Source of the DNA: Sediminihaliea albiluteola | GTDB taxonomy: Bacteria; Pseudomonadota; Gammaproteobacteria; Pseudomonadales; Halieaceae | DNA length: 64,000 bases | Direction: 5' to 3' | NCBI RefSeq assembly: GCF_014077625.1 | Contig: NZ_JACFXU010000013.1 | Location: forward strand, 930,001-994,000 | In this document: piece after piece, positions 1-9,075 of the stretch | How positions within the stretch are numbered: the first letter of the stretch is position 1 | Layout of the letters: every line of letters starts with the position of its first letter | Program-made: the position numbers and the translations under genes | Notes under the pieces: generated by a model | Told to the model about the DNA's origin: nothing | What the model saw: the letters and a program-made list of their open reading frames with translations, nothing else | Database searches by the model: none

Positions 1-639
1 TACGGTGAATTCGAACGCCTCGGTGGTCAAGAGACACTGCGGGTGGATGTACGTGTCATCGCCGCAACCAACGCCGATCTGCCAAACCTCGCTCAAGAGG
101 GTAAATTTCGCGCCGATTTATTAGATCGCCTCAGCTTTGATGTCGTCCATTTACCATCCCTGCAACAACGCCCTGAAGATATCCCACAACTGGCGGAACA
201 CTTTGCTATGCAAATGTGCTCGGAACTGGGTTGGCAATGGTTTCCCGGCTTTTCTCGCGAAGCCATGCAAGCCCTGCAAAGCTATTCATGGCCGGGCAAT
301 ATTCGTGAGCTTAAAAATGCGGTGGAGCGCTCCCTCCACCGCTGGGGCGACCCCGAGTCAGAGCTGGCAGAGGTGGTCATAGACCCCTTTGTATCGCCCT
401 ACTCAAAAACAGTGAAAAAACCAGAGAGCACTGAACAAGCAGCGCTAGAGGACAGCAGTGAGCCGACCATGGATTTTGCCAGTAAAATCGCGACGATAGA
501 AAAGCAACTGCTGCAGCAAGCCTTGAATGAGCACGGACATAATCAACGACAAACCGCAGAAGCTCTGGGACTGAGTTATGACCAACTGCGCGGCCTCGTG
601 CGCAAATACCAACTCGGCGGTAGCCGCCGCAAGCCTTAG
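1..639 (+). CDS. pspF: Phage-shock-protein operon activator PspF, 3' part (5' end outside window)
   Basis: The reading frame is open from base 1, so the gene begins upstream of the window; 212 residues are visible of a family normally near 325. It is the C-terminal half of a sigma-54 enhancer-binding AAA+ ATPase: the ERLGG segment, the VRVIAATN sensor strand, the FRADLLDRL arginine-finger region, and WPGNIRELKN. A short linker leads to a C-terminal Fis-type helix-turn-helix (RQTAEALGLSYDQLRG). There is no N-terminal receiver evidence in the visible part, and the segment VIDPF before the linker together with overall similarity matches PspF, which activates psp genes on membrane stress and is inhibited by PspA. 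pspA is normally divergent from pspF and would lie left of this window. A related NtrC-type activator is the only alternative. Confidence 0.88.
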   Translation, partial: YGEFERLGGQETLRVDVRVIAATNADLPNLAQEGKFRADLLDRLSFDVVHLPSLQQRPEDIPQLAEHFAMQMCSELGWQWFPGFSREAMQALQSYSWPGNIRELKNAVERSLHRWGDPESELAEVVIDPFVSPYSKTVKKPESTEQAALEDSSEPTMDFASKIATIEKQLLQQALNEHGHNQRQTAEALGLSYDQLRGLVRKYQLGGSRRKP

Positions 640-743
640 TACTAAGCTCCTGCAGGAGAGGAAAGCTAGCCCCACAACCCTCCTCAGTCTATGCTAGGTT
701 TAATAGCCAGCCCCTAGCACCTTAAAAAAACAAAGGATCTCGC

Positions 744-2207
744 ATGAAGCTGCCATTGACCGACCCCAGTCTATTGAAGACCCGCGCCTACATCGATGGT
801 AAATGGCTCGACGCTAATAATGGCGCCACCTTTAGCGTCAGCAACCCCGTAAACGGTGAAGAGATCGCCAAGGTCGCTAAAGTCGGCGCCGCCGAAACAG
901 CTCAGGCCATTGCCGCCGCCGAGCGAGCGATGCTTGAGTGGCAAGCCCGCCCTGCCAAATCCCGCGCGCAGATCCTGCGTCGCTGGTTTGACCTAATGAT
1001 GGACAATCAAGAAGACCTAGCCATTATCATGACCGCAGAGCAAGGCAAGGTCCTGCAAGAGTCCCGCGGCGAAGTCGCCTACGGCGCAGCCTTTATGGAG
1101 TGGTTTGGCGAACAAGCCAAGCGCATTGACGGCGATGTGATTGCGGCGCCCTCCAGCGACAAACGTATCGTGTGTATCAAGCAAGCTGTTGGCGTGGTCG
1201 CTGCCATTACCCCCTGGAACTTCCCCAATGCGATGATCGCTCGCAAGGCTGCTCCCGCCCTTGCTGCGGGTTGCAGCATCGTCATCAAACCGGCCAGCGA
1301 AACGCCGCTATCGGCCTTCGCTATGGCCGAGCTAGCCGAGCGCGCGGGCGTGCCAGCAGGCGTGATTAATGTAGTAGCCGGTAGCGCAGCTGAGATCGGC
1401 GGCGAAATGACCAGCAACCCCACTGTACGCAAACTGACTTTCACCGGTTCTACGCCGGTAGGCAAAATGTTACAAGCTCAATGTGCCGAAACCATGAAAA
1501 AAACCTCCATGGAGCTCGGCGGCAACGCACCTTTCATCGTCTTTGAAGATGCGGACTTAGATGCTGCCGTTGAAGGCGCACTAATCTCAAAATACCGCAA
1601 TAGCGGACAGACATGTGTTTGCTCTAATCGCCTATTCGTACAGGACTCAATCTACCAGAGCTTTGTCGAAAAGCTGGTTAAAGCCACCGCTAAACTAAAA
1701 GTCGGAGACGGTCTCACAGAAGGCATTAACATCGGCCCACTAGTCAATAGCAAAGCAGTCGCCGATGTCGACGCTTTGGTTCAGGCTTCTGTTTCCGCCG
1801 GAGCGAAAGTGGCCCTAGGTGGTGGAGTACATGAACTTGGCGGCTGTTTTTACCAGCCCACCATCCTGACTGAAGTGACGCCAGAGATGGCGGTATTTCG
1901 CAATGAAATTTTTGGCCCGGTGGCCCCAGTGCTGCGTTTCTCAGACGAAGCAGAGGTCATTGCCATGGCTAACGATACCAAGTTTGGCTTGGCCTCGTAT
2001 TTTTATACCCGCGATATAGGCCGCGTGTGGCGTGTTGCCGAAGCCTTGGAGTTTGGCATTGTCGGCATCAACGAAGGCATTATTTCAAATGAAATGGCGC
2101 CATTTGGTGGCATCAAGGAATCCGGTAGTGGCCGCGAAGGTTCCAAGTACGGCATTGACGAATATGTTGAAATTAAATACATACTGATGGGCGGCCTTGA
2201 GCGCTAG
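744..2207 (+). CDS. gabD: NAD(P)-dependent succinate-semialdehyde dehydrogenase
   Basis: A 487-residue aldehyde dehydrogenase of the GabD type, oxidising succinate semialdehyde to succinate at the end of GABA/polyamine breakdown. Visible family marks: the PWNFP segment of the cofactor pocket, FTGSTPVGK at the nucleotide-binding turn, MELGGNAPF with the general-base glutamate, and NSGQTCVCSNR in which Cys291 is the predicted nucleophile and Cys293 a nearby second cysteine, as in Escherichia coli GabD where the pair forms a redox switch. Length is normal for the family. A clear AAAGGA ribosome site precedes the ATG. A class III aminotransferase follows after 24 bases, the usual pairing of transaminase and semialdehyde dehydrogenase, so both are probably one transcription unit. 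Glutarate or malonate semialdehyde remain possible substrates. Confidence 0.88.
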   Translation: MKLPLTDPSLLKTRAYIDGKWLDANNGATFSVSNPVNGEEIAKVAKVGAAETAQAIAAAERAMLEWQARPAKSRAQILRRWFDLMMDNQEDLAIIMTAEQGKVLQESRGEVAYGAAFMEWFGEQAKRIDGDVIAAPSSDKRIVCIKQAVGVVAAITPWNFPNAMIARKAAPALAAGCSIVIKPASETPLSAFAMAELAERAGVPAGVINVVAGSAAEIGGEMTSNPTVRKLTFTGSTPVGKMLQAQCAETMKKTSMELGGNAPFIVFEDADLDAAVEGALISKYRNSGQTCVCSNRLFVQDSIYQSFVEKLVKATAKLKVGDGLTEGINIGPLVNSKAVADVDALVQASVSAGAKVALGGGVHELGGCFYQPTILTEVTPEMAVFRNEIFGPVAPVLRFSDEAEVIAMANDTKFGLASYFYTRDIGRVWRVAEALEFGIVGINEGIISNEMAPFGGIKESGSGREGSKYGIDEYVEIKYILMGGLER

Positions 2208-2231
2208 CTCAGCATCCCGCTGGAGAGCCTT

Positions 2232-3560
2232 ATGTCAGATCTAAATCTTGAGCACTGGTGGCAGCCCTTTACCAATGTGCGGGCATTCCGTGAGCAACCG
2301 CGCATCTTCAGTCGCGCCGCGGGCAGCTTTTTATACCGTGACGATGGCCAGGACGTACTGGATATAACCGCCGGTCTGTGGTGCTGTAACCTTGGTCACG
2401 GGCGCCGTGAAATTGCCGATGCGGTGCAACAGCAACTGATGGAGCTCGATTATGCACCGCCCTTCCAATTTGGCACAGCGCCGGCTTTTCGCTTTGCCGA
2501 GCGCTTGGTCAAACACTGCCCCGATGGTATCGGCCGGGTGTTCTTTACCAACTCAGGTTCTGAAGCGGTCGACACTGCTTTAAAAATTGCCTACTCCTAT
2601 CAACACGCCCGAGGCAAAGCTGAGAAGCGCCGCTTTATTTCTCGTCAACAGGGCTATCACGGGGTCAACGTGGGCGGCACTTCGCTACAGGGCCTGCCCA
2701 ACAATCGCCAGGGTTTCCCAGTCTTAGCGGAGGTCGATTTTCTACCCGGGCTATTAGATATCGAGCGCAATGCCTTTAGCCGCGGCTGCCCCAAATTCGG
2801 CACCCAAGAGATGCTTAAAAGCTTTGAAGAAATTGTCGCAGTTCGCGGCGCAGACAAAATCTGCGCGGTGATTATCGAACCTATCTCAGGGGCTGGGGGT
2901 ATGCTGCCGCCGCCTATCGACTACCTCAAAACAATCCGTGAGCTCTGTGATAAACACGATATTCTGTTAATTTTTGACGAAGTCATTACCGGCTTCGGCC
3001 GTACCGGCTCAGCCTTTGCAGCTAATGAGTTTGGCGTCACCCCCGACATGATCACCGCAGCGAAGGCCATCAATGGTGGCACTGTACCGATGGGTGCCGT
3101 CTTGCTAAAAGACAGCATTCAGCAGGTTATTTTCGATCATGCCTCCACTAGCGCCCCGGAGTTTTTCCACGGCAATACCTACGCCGGCTCACCGGTAGCT
3201 GCGGCGGCAGGTCTGGCGGCCTTGGATATCTATGAGTCTGAACAACTATTCACTTGCGGCAGTGGCGCCAAAGGACAGTACTGGGCCGATACTCTGCATG
3301 CCATGTCCGACCTGCCGCAGGTCATTGATATTCGAAACTACGGTTTACTTGGGGCGGTGAGTTTTGATCACGCTGAACTCCCCGAGAAAACACTGGGACC
3401 AAAGATCCACCAGCGCTGTCTAGATAACGGGCTGTTGTGCCGCGCAGTGGGTGACCACATGGTTATGTCGCCACCGCTATCGATCACTGAGCAAGAAATT
3501 GATCTTTTTGCCGAGCGCTTCCGCCGCAGCGTGAAGCAAGTACTAGCTACAGGGCCTTAA
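2232..3560 (+). CDS. Class III (omega-amino acid:pyruvate) aminotransferase
   Basis: A 442-residue PLP-dependent fold-type I aminotransferase. It shows the NSGSEAVDTALK phosphate-binding stretch, YHGVNVGG, the FDEVITGFGR motif whose aspartate contacts the PLP ring nitrogen, and the Schiff-base lysine Lys278 in TAAKAINGG. The N-terminus (HWWQPFTNVRAF) and the GLWCCNLGHGR region match the beta-alanine/omega-amino acid:pyruvate transaminase subgroup. The ATG follows a GGAG ribosome site. Placed 24 bases behind gabD, it would supply that enzyme with a semialdehyde from GABA, beta-alanine or a polyamine-derived amine; the exact donor cannot be read from sequence. Its last 14 bases overlap the 3' end of the convergent small zinc-ribbon gene. 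Confidence 0.88.
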   Translation: MSDLNLEHWWQPFTNVRAFREQPRIFSRAAGSFLYRDDGQDVLDITAGLWCCNLGHGRREIADAVQQQLMELDYAPPFQFGTAPAFRFAERLVKHCPDGIGRVFFTNSGSEAVDTALKIAYSYQHARGKAEKRRFISRQQGYHGVNVGGTSLQGLPNNRQGFPVLAEVDFLPGLLDIERNAFSRGCPKFGTQEMLKSFEEIVAVRGADKICAVIIEPISGAGGMLPPPIDYLKTIRELCDKHDILLIFDEVITGFGRTGSAFAANEFGVTPDMITAAKAINGGTVPMGAVLLKDSIQQVIFDHASTSAPEFFHGNTYAGSPVAAAAGLAALDIYESEQLFTCGSGAKGQYWADTLHAMSDLPQVIDIRNYGLLGAVSFDHAELPEKTLGPKIHQRCLDNGLLCRAVGDHMVMSPPLSITEQEIDLFAERFRRSVKQVLATGP

Positions 3561-3732
3561 CCTTTTCCACACCGCAACGGGCACAGCGATAACGGGTCAC
3601 TAATCGGCCCTGCTTCACATCAAACTGCTTGGCCTTATCAACTAACCATTTGTGGTGATTGTGGCGGCACAGGACTTTGCCTTTGTGCTTTTCTTGGGCG
3701 CTCGGTTTTTTAAAAGGAACAACCTTGCTCAT
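3547..3732 (-). CDS. Small zinc-ribbon-like conserved hypothetical protein (61 aa)
   Basis: A 61-residue basic protein with a CRHNHHKW segment near residue 22 and a C-terminal YRCARCGVEK, giving a plausible Cys/His plus CxxC metal site. I recognise it only as a type of small conserved gammaproteobacterial protein of unknown function. A longer frame exists upstream, but the ATG at 3732 has a GGAG ribosome site seven bases away and begins 11 bases after the glpK stop, so translation from the glpK transcript is likely. It ends inside the convergent aminotransferase gene (14-base tail overlap). The basic charge and zinc ribbon would suit nucleic-acid or rRNA contact, but nothing here proves it. 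Confidence 0.72.
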   Translation of the reverse strand: MSKVVPFKKPSAQEKHKGKVLCRHNHHKWLVDKAKQFDVKQGRLVTRYRCARCGVEKVKAL

Positions 3733-3743
3733 TGCAGCTCCGC

Positions 3744-5234
3744 CTAGAGAATCAGGGCACGATCCAAAGCACGCTGCCAACTGCTGACTCGCTGACGCCG
3801 CTGCTGGGGTTTCATCTTGACCCGAAACTCCGCATCAGACTGCCAAATTTTGCGGATGTCAGCCGGCTTCTGCCACAAACCCACACCAAGGCCAGCCAGA
3901 TAACAGGCACCGGCCACGGTGGTTTCAACAACCTGTGGGCGAATCAGTTTGCGGCCCAAAACATCAGCCTGAATCTGCATCAACAAATCGTTAGCCGATG
4001 CCCCGCCATCCACCCGCAGGGGTTTCATACGCTTGCCGAGGTCTCGCTCCATCGCTAACAAGATGTCAGCGTTTTGCAAAGCCATGGCATCCAGTGTTGC
4101 CCGTGCGATATGTGCCCGACCGCTGCCTCGGGTCAGGCCGCAGATTACCCCTCTGGCCTCAGGGGCCCAGTGCGGGGCACCCAATCCCGTCAGCGCAGGG
4201 ACAAACTCAACACCACCGTGGTCATCCACCTGTCGCGCCAGTGTTTCCACCTCGGCCGAGCGACGAATAATCTGCAACTCATCGCGCAGCCACTGCACTG
4301 CCGCCCCGCAGACAAAGGCACCACCCTCCAGGGCATAAACTGGCTTTTTGGAACCGAGCTGCCAAGCCACTGTGGTGAGAAGCCCCGAGTGAGAGTCCAA
4401 GGGCTCTGTGCCAGTATTCATTAGGATGAAAGAGCCAGTACCAAAAGTACATTTGGCATCGCCTGGGGTAAAACAAGCCTGACCAAATAGTGCAGCCTGC
4501 TGATCGCCTGCAACACCGGCAATCGGAATGCCATCAGGTAAACCCTTGATCCCTTGGGTGGTGGCTAATACGCCACTCGAGGGCACGATTTCCGGCAAAA
4601 TATCTCTGGGAACATCAAACAGCTCTAACAGCTCATTATCCCAATCCAAAGTGGCGAGATTCATTAACGAGGTGCGCGAAGCGTTGGATACATCACTGAC
4701 GTGGCGCTGACCGCCGCTGAGCTGCCAAATAAGGTAACTGTCGACTGTACCGCCGGCTACCCTACCCGCATTTAAGGCTGTCTTGATGCCTTTGGTATTG
4801 CGCAGTAACCAGCGAAATTTACTGGCGGAAAAATAAGGGTCAAGCACAAGCCCAGACTTGCGCTTAACCATTTTTTCATGACCGTCGGACTTGAGTTTTT
4901 CGCAGAACTCAGTGGTCCGTCGGCACTGCCAAACAATGGCCTTATTTAAGGCCTCGCCACTACGGCGATCCCAGAGCAGCGTGGTTTCACGCTGGTTGGT
5001 GATGCCAATCGCAGCGATATCTGTAGGCTTACATAGTCCCTTGCGCAAGATGCTAGCGATACCTTTTTTTACCGACTTCCAGATATCAGCTGCCTCATGC
5101 TCTACCCAGCCAGGTTGCGGGTAGTGCTGCGGGAACTCGTTATTAACGCTAGCGCATAAACGGCCCTGATCATCCATCAGGGCAACGGTGCTACCCGTAG
5201 TACCCTGATCAATTGCGAGGACATAACTAGCCAT
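3744..5234 (-). CDS. glpK: Glycerol kinase
   Basis: A 496-residue FGGY-family kinase that phosphorylates glycerol to glycerol-3-phosphate with ATP in the cytoplasm. Signatures include the N-terminal AIDQGTTGS phosphate loop, GWVEHEAADIW, GITNQRETT, the substrate-binding WQCRRT, DPYFSASK, the FGTGSF second phosphate-binding loop and RVDGGASAND near the C-terminus. Length is typical (about 500). It starts three bases after the stop of an aldehyde dehydrogenase and is followed after 11 bases by a small zinc-ribbon gene, so the three are probably one operon. The usual partners glpF, glpD and glpR are not nearby, an unusual context. Start ATG has no strong ribosome site, consistent with translational coupling to the gene before it. 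Confidence 0.95.
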   Translation of the reverse strand: MASYVLAIDQGTTGSTVALMDDQGRLCASVNNEFPQHYPQPGWVEHEAADIWKSVKKGIASILRKGLCKPTDIAAIGITNQRETTLLWDRRSGEALNKAIVWQCRRTTEFCEKLKSDGHEKMVKRKSGLVLDPYFSASKFRWLLRNTKGIKTALNAGRVAGGTVDSYLIWQLSGGQRHVSDVSNASRTSLMNLATLDWDNELLELFDVPRDILPEIVPSSGVLATTQGIKGLPDGIPIAGVAGDQQAALFGQACFTPGDAKCTFGTGSFILMNTGTEPLDSHSGLLTTVAWQLGSKKPVYALEGGAFVCGAAVQWLRDELQIIRRSAEVETLARQVDDHGGVEFVPALTGLGAPHWAPEARGVICGLTRGSGRAHIARATLDAMALQNADILLAMERDLGKRMKPLRVDGGASANDLLMQIQADVLGRKLIRPQVVETTVAGACYLAGLGVGLWQKPADIRKIWQSDAEFRVKMKPQQRRQRVSSWQRALDRALIL

Positions 5235-5237
5235 AAC

Positions 5238-6668
5238 TTAGAGGCCGTAGCCTTCTACTGCTTTGATTTCAAGGAAGTCATTAAAGCCATGATGACCCCA
5301 CTCGCGACCATTGCCCGACTGCTTAAAGCCACCAAAAGGTACATCGTAGCCACCCTTTGCGCCATTGATATGAATATTACCTGCGCGAATACGCGAAGCG
5401 ACTTCACGGGCGTGCTCGATGTTTTCGCTCTGCACATAGCCGGCCAAGCCATAGGGTGTGTCATTGGCGATGCGAATAGCCTCTTCTTCCGTCGTATAAG
5501 GAATCATGACTAATACTGGGCCAAAAATTTCTTCGCGGGCTATGGTCATCTCGTTATTAGCCTGCGAGAACACCGTGGGGCGTACAAAGTAGCCTTTTTC
5601 CAAGCCCTCTGGACGACCGGGACCGCCAACAACCAACTTGGCACCCTCTGCAATACCTTTTTCAATCAGGCCCTGAATCTTATTGAACTGCACTTCAGAG
5701 ACCACTGGCCCCATGGTGGTGTTTTCGTCTTGGGGGTCACCAGTTACAACATTGGCCGTCACTGCCTTAGCAATTTCTTCGGCTTGCTCGAGCTTATCGG
5801 CTGGTACGAGCATGCGCGAGGGCGCATTACAGGACTGTCCAGAGTTGTTGTACATGTGCATCACACCACGGGTAACCGCCTCTTCTAAATTGGCATCAGA
5901 AAGAATGATGTTAGGCGACTTACCGCCAAGCTCTTGCGTTACACGCTTAACAGTAGGCGCTGCATTTTGCGCAACTAGGCTGCCAGCGCGAGTAGAGCCG
6001 GTGAAGGACATCATATCGACGTCAGGGTGCTTACTGAGCGCGGTGCCGACACCGGGGCCGTCGCCGTTTATCATATTGAATACACCGGCGGGCACTCCGG
6101 CTTCATCCATGATTTGGCTCCAAATATAACCGGATAGCGGCGCCACCTCACTGGGCTTTAATATCATGGTGCAGCCAACCGCTAAGGCGGGCGCCACCTT
6201 GCAGCCAATTTGGTTCACTGGCCAGTTCCAAGGGGTAATCAGTCCACAGACGCCGATCGGTTCTTTAAACACTCGGTGTTCTCCGAGATCTTCTTCGAAC
6301 TCAAAAGTGCGCAAAACTTTAAGCGCCTCTTGCAGATGTCCAAGTCCCGCGTGAGCTTGGGCAGTCACTGCCAGCGTTTTAGGTGCGCCCATTTCTTCGC
6401 TGATAGCAGCGGCGATGTCGTTGTAGCGCTTTTCATAGGCCGCAACGCAGGACTCCAGCAATTCAATCCGCTCAGCAACAGAGCTGCGCCCATAGCTCTC
6501 AAAGGCTTTGCGAGCAGCAGCGACGGCTTTATCTACATCCGCTTCGCTACCAATACTAATCGTGGCACAAACAGTTTCAGTGGCAGGGTTAATCACCTCG
6601 AGACTGCGCGGACTAATCGGATCAACCCATTTGCCATCAATATAAAACTGAGTGTAATTACGCATCAT
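5238..6668 (-). CDS. NAD(P)-dependent aldehyde dehydrogenase
   Basis: A 476-residue aldehyde dehydrogenase superfamily enzyme. It has PWNWPVNQIG in the cofactor pocket, MSFTGSTRAG, the general-base glutamate in QELGGKSPN, the catalytic cysteine in NNSGQSCNAPSR, and EEIFGPVLV. The subgroup is a broad aldehyde/betaine-aldehyde-like one; substrate is not readable. Start at tandem ATG codons with GGAG six bases upstream. It is the first gene of a minus-strand unit with glpK and a small zinc-ribbon gene, and is divergent from an acyl-CoA dehydrogenase. A role oxidising a glycerol- or lipid-derived aldehyde is an inference from neighbours only. Confidence 0.88.
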   Translation of the reverse strand: MMRNYTQFYIDGKWVDPISPRSLEVINPATETVCATISIGSEADVDKAVAAARKAFESYGRSSVAERIELLESCVAAYEKRYNDIAAAISEEMGAPKTLAVTAQAHAGLGHLQEALKVLRTFEFEEDLGEHRVFKEPIGVCGLITPWNWPVNQIGCKVAPALAVGCTMILKPSEVAPLSGYIWSQIMDEAGVPAGVFNMINGDGPGVGTALSKHPDVDMMSFTGSTRAGSLVAQNAAPTVKRVTQELGGKSPNIILSDANLEEAVTRGVMHMYNNSGQSCNAPSRMLVPADKLEQAEEIAKAVTANVVTGDPQDENTTMGPVVSEVQFNKIQGLIEKGIAEGAKLVVGGPGRPEGLEKGYFVRPTVFSQANNEMTIAREEIFGPVLVMIPYTTEEEAIRIANDTPYGLAGYVQSENIEHAREVASRIRAGNIHINGAKGGYDVPFGGFKQSGNGREWGHHGFNDFLEIKAVEGYGL

Positions 6669-6897
6669 TATTCTCCGTGTATGCTATGTAAAAGGGCACA
6701 GTGTAGCACCCAGAAAGTCTGTGACTACTATTTACAAAGATAATCAGCCCTAAACTAAAGCGTGGGCTAGCCTAATGGACCCTATTAGAACAAGACTAGC
6801 AGTGGCAACTAAAAAAAATCACTCGTTGAATATGACGGCGAGCTTGAGCACACTTTTGTCAGGTAAATGATAACTAGCCCCAAGTGGAGATCAGCCA

Positions 6898-8034
6898 ATG
6901 GATAATGAAGAATTGAGTTTATTTCGCGATATGGCCCGTCGAGCCTTCGAGCAAGAGATCGCAGCACATTTTGAGCAGTGGGAAGAACAACACCTTGTAC
7001 CCCGGACGCTGTGGAACACTTTGGGAGCTGCGGGCCTGCTCTGCCCCGATGTAGACGAAGAATATGGCGGCGCTGGAACTACTGCTCGGGTCACCCTCGC
7101 GTTGATCGAAGAACTTTCGCGCATGGGCTTTGGCGGCATAGCCTCAGGTTTTGGCATCCACTCCAACATCGTCGCCCCCTATATCAAACGCCACGGCACT
7201 GAGCAGCAGAAACAACAGTGGCTGGGCAAGATGGTAAGCGGTGAAGTGGTCGGCGCACTGGCTATGACTGAGCCAGGAGCAGGTTCCGACGTTCAAGCCA
7301 TACGCAGCTCGGCGCGGCGCGATGGTGACGAGTGGGTATTGAATGGCTCCAAAATATTCATTACCAATGGTATTCACGCCGACCTCGTTATTGTCGCCGC
7401 AATAACCGATCCCGGCAAAGGCGCCAAGGGCACTTCATTATTTTTAGTAGACACCAGCCTGCCCGGTTTTGAGAGGGGTAAGAAGATCGAAAAAATTGGC
7501 CAGCACAGCTCCGATACCGCAGAGTTATTTTTCCAGGATGTAAGACTGCCAGCCGATGCCTTATTGGGCGAAGAGAATCGCGGCTTTGTCATCATGATGG
7601 AAGAATTGCCCCGCGAACGCCTAGGTATCGCAGCCCAAGCGATCGCCTCTGCAGAAGGCGCTATGGCGCTAACTGTCGACTATGTCATGGAGCGCAAAGC
7701 TTTCGGCCAAGCGATAGCGAGCTTCCAAAACACCCGCTTCAAGCTGGCTGATGTGCGCACCGAAATCGCTCTTAACCGAGCGCTCTACGAGCAGTGTGCT
7801 GCTGAGTACACCAGGGGCGAATTAAGCGCAGATAAAGCGGCGATGCTAAAACTTGCTTCCTGTGAAATGCAGTGCAAAACAATTGATGAATGCCTGCAGC
7901 TCTTCGGCGGCTACGGCTACACCACCGAGTATCCAATCTCTCGCTTTTATACCGATGCTCGCATTCAGCGCATCTACGGCGGCACATCTGAAATCATGCG
8001 TGAGCTAGTCGCACGCTCAATACTCGGCCGCTAA
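6898..8034 (+). CDS. Acyl-CoA dehydrogenase, long-chain/isovaleryl type
   Basis: A 378-residue flavoprotein for the alpha,beta-dehydrogenation of acyl-CoA. The family segments ALAMTEPGAGSD and KIFITNG (FAD/substrate), QLFGGYGYTTEYP, and RIYGGTSEIMRE are present. The position occupied by the catalytic glutamate in short- and medium-chain enzymes (YEGT) is glycine here (YGGT); instead Glu240 in ELPRERLG aligns with the helix-G glutamate used by long-chain and isovaleryl-CoA dehydrogenases. So the fold and chemistry are kept with the LCAD-style base. GGAGA ribosome site precedes the ATG. It is divergent from the aldehyde dehydrogenase unit and convergent with an AEC carrier; no other beta-oxidation gene lies beside it. 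Confidence 0.9.
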   Translation: MDNEELSLFRDMARRAFEQEIAAHFEQWEEQHLVPRTLWNTLGAAGLLCPDVDEEYGGAGTTARVTLALIEELSRMGFGGIASGFGIHSNIVAPYIKRHGTEQQKQQWLGKMVSGEVVGALAMTEPGAGSDVQAIRSSARRDGDEWVLNGSKIFITNGIHADLVIVAAITDPGKGAKGTSLFLVDTSLPGFERGKKIEKIGQHSSDTAELFFQDVRLPADALLGEENRGFVIMMEELPRERLGIAAQAIASAEGAMALTVDYVMERKAFGQAIASFQNTRFKLADVRTEIALNRALYEQCAAEYTRGELSADKAAMLKLASCEMQCKTIDECLQLFGGYGYTTEYPISRFYTDARIQRIYGGTSEIMRELVARSILGR

Positions 8035-8064
8035 AAAAGCTCAGCCCGAGGCGGCGGCAGCGGG

Positions 8065-9039
8065 CTAAGACGAAACCCCTTGGACATCGCCCACGAGTCC
8101 GAGGTAGACCAAGACGCTAAAGCCAAGGGTAACTGTGATGCTAGATAGCAGTGTACTTAGCACGATGACATTAGCCGCTGATGTAGCATTACCCTTGGCC
8201 GCCACTACCATCACAAAACTGGCAGCTGCCACTGGCGCACTGAGCAACAAAAAGATTACCCCTAGGGCCTGCCCTTCCACAGCTAAAAGTAGTGCCACCG
8301 CAAGTCCTAGCGCCGGCGCTACACAGAGCCGCCAAGCCGTTGCCTCCCAAGCCAAGCGACCGAGACGATGCAGGGTGTTGAGCTGTATTGAAGCACCAAT
8401 AGCAACAAGTGTCATAGGCAAGAAATAGGTCGACAACCAGCCTGCCGTATCGCCCACCAAAGCGGGCAGGGGCAGTTTTAACAAAGCGACAAAAACCCCT
8501 AAAAGAATGCCAATTAACAGCGGGTTTCGCGCCATACCAATCAGTATCCGGCCAATGGAGTGATTGGCCTCATGTGTTAAGGACAGCACCCACACAGCCA
8601 AAATATTGTACAGCGCGGTCATCACTGCAACTGGCAGTGCAGCTAGAGCCACACCACTATCACCGTAGGCGGCGTGACAGAGCGCGATACCGACAATGGC
8701 CAAATTGGATCGGAAAGCCGCCTGCACGAAGACACCTGCGTCTTGGCGAGGAAAGCGTCGCAAATAGGCATACAGAGCACTGCAAGACAGCGTTGTTAAG
8801 GTGGCTAACACACCAGCCAAGAGATAGCTGGCGCCAAATACCTTGCTGTAATCTACTGTCGCTGCACTACTGAATAATAGAATGGGGATGCCGACGGTAA
8901 AGGCAAAACCTGAGAAGCGGTCGATATAGCGCTGCCCGAGTAATCCGACACGGCGCAGCAACACACCCAGCAGTACCCAAGCAAAGGTGGGACCACTGAC
9001 CGACAATGAAGTAAAGATGAGTGCTAGCGGCTCAGACAT
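8065..9039 (-). CDS. AEC-family (auxin efflux carrier-like) transporter
   Basis: A 324-residue integral inner-membrane protein with about ten hydrophobic segments and no signal peptide, of the AEC/malonate-carrier type (Pfam Mem_trans). Early GPTFAWVLLGVLLRRVGLL and the central break between two five-helix halves fit the family; bacterial members carry malate, malonate or other organic anions, but substrate cannot be assigned. A GTG start three codons upstream is possible; the ATG at 9039 begins the usual MSEP-like short N-terminus and is preferred. It lies 36 bases downstream of the aminotransferase at 9076-10428 on the same strand and may be co-transcribed with it, which would hint at an amino- or dicarboxylate substrate. 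Confidence 0.83.
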   Translation of the reverse strand: MSEPLALIFTSLSVSGPTFAWVLLGVLLRRVGLLGQRYIDRFSGFAFTVGIPILLFSSAATVDYSKVFGASYLLAGVLATLTTLSCSALYAYLRRFPRQDAGVFVQAAFRSNLAIVGIALCHAAYGDSGVALAALPVAVMTALYNILAVWVLSLTHEANHSIGRILIGMARNPLLIGILLGVFVALLKLPLPALVGDTAGWLSTYFLPMTLVAIGASIQLNTLHRLGRLAWEATAWRLCVAPALGLAVALLLAVEGQALGVIFLLLSAPVAAASFVMVVAAKGNATSAANVIVLSTLLSSITVTLGFSVLVYLGLVGDVQGVSS

Positions 9040-9075
9040 TGCCAACACAAAATATTAATAAAACGACGCAAGCGA

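Noticed and set aside
648-659. CTCCTGCAGGAG palindrome after pspF, considered as a terminator
   Set aside because: Perfect self-complement but no loop and no T-run, so it cannot form a normal intrinsic terminator; could be chance.
6210-6743. A 177-codon plus-strand frame across the aldehyde dehydrogenase start
   Set aside because: Most of it is antisense to conserved dehydrogenase sequence; composition is cysteine- and serine-rich as expected of a shadow frame.
8041-8068. AGCCCG/CGGGCT hairpin between the acyl-CoA dehydrogenase and AEC genes as terminator
   Set aside because: Only six pairs with a 12-base loop, no T-run, and one arm runs into the AEC stop codon; too weak to list.
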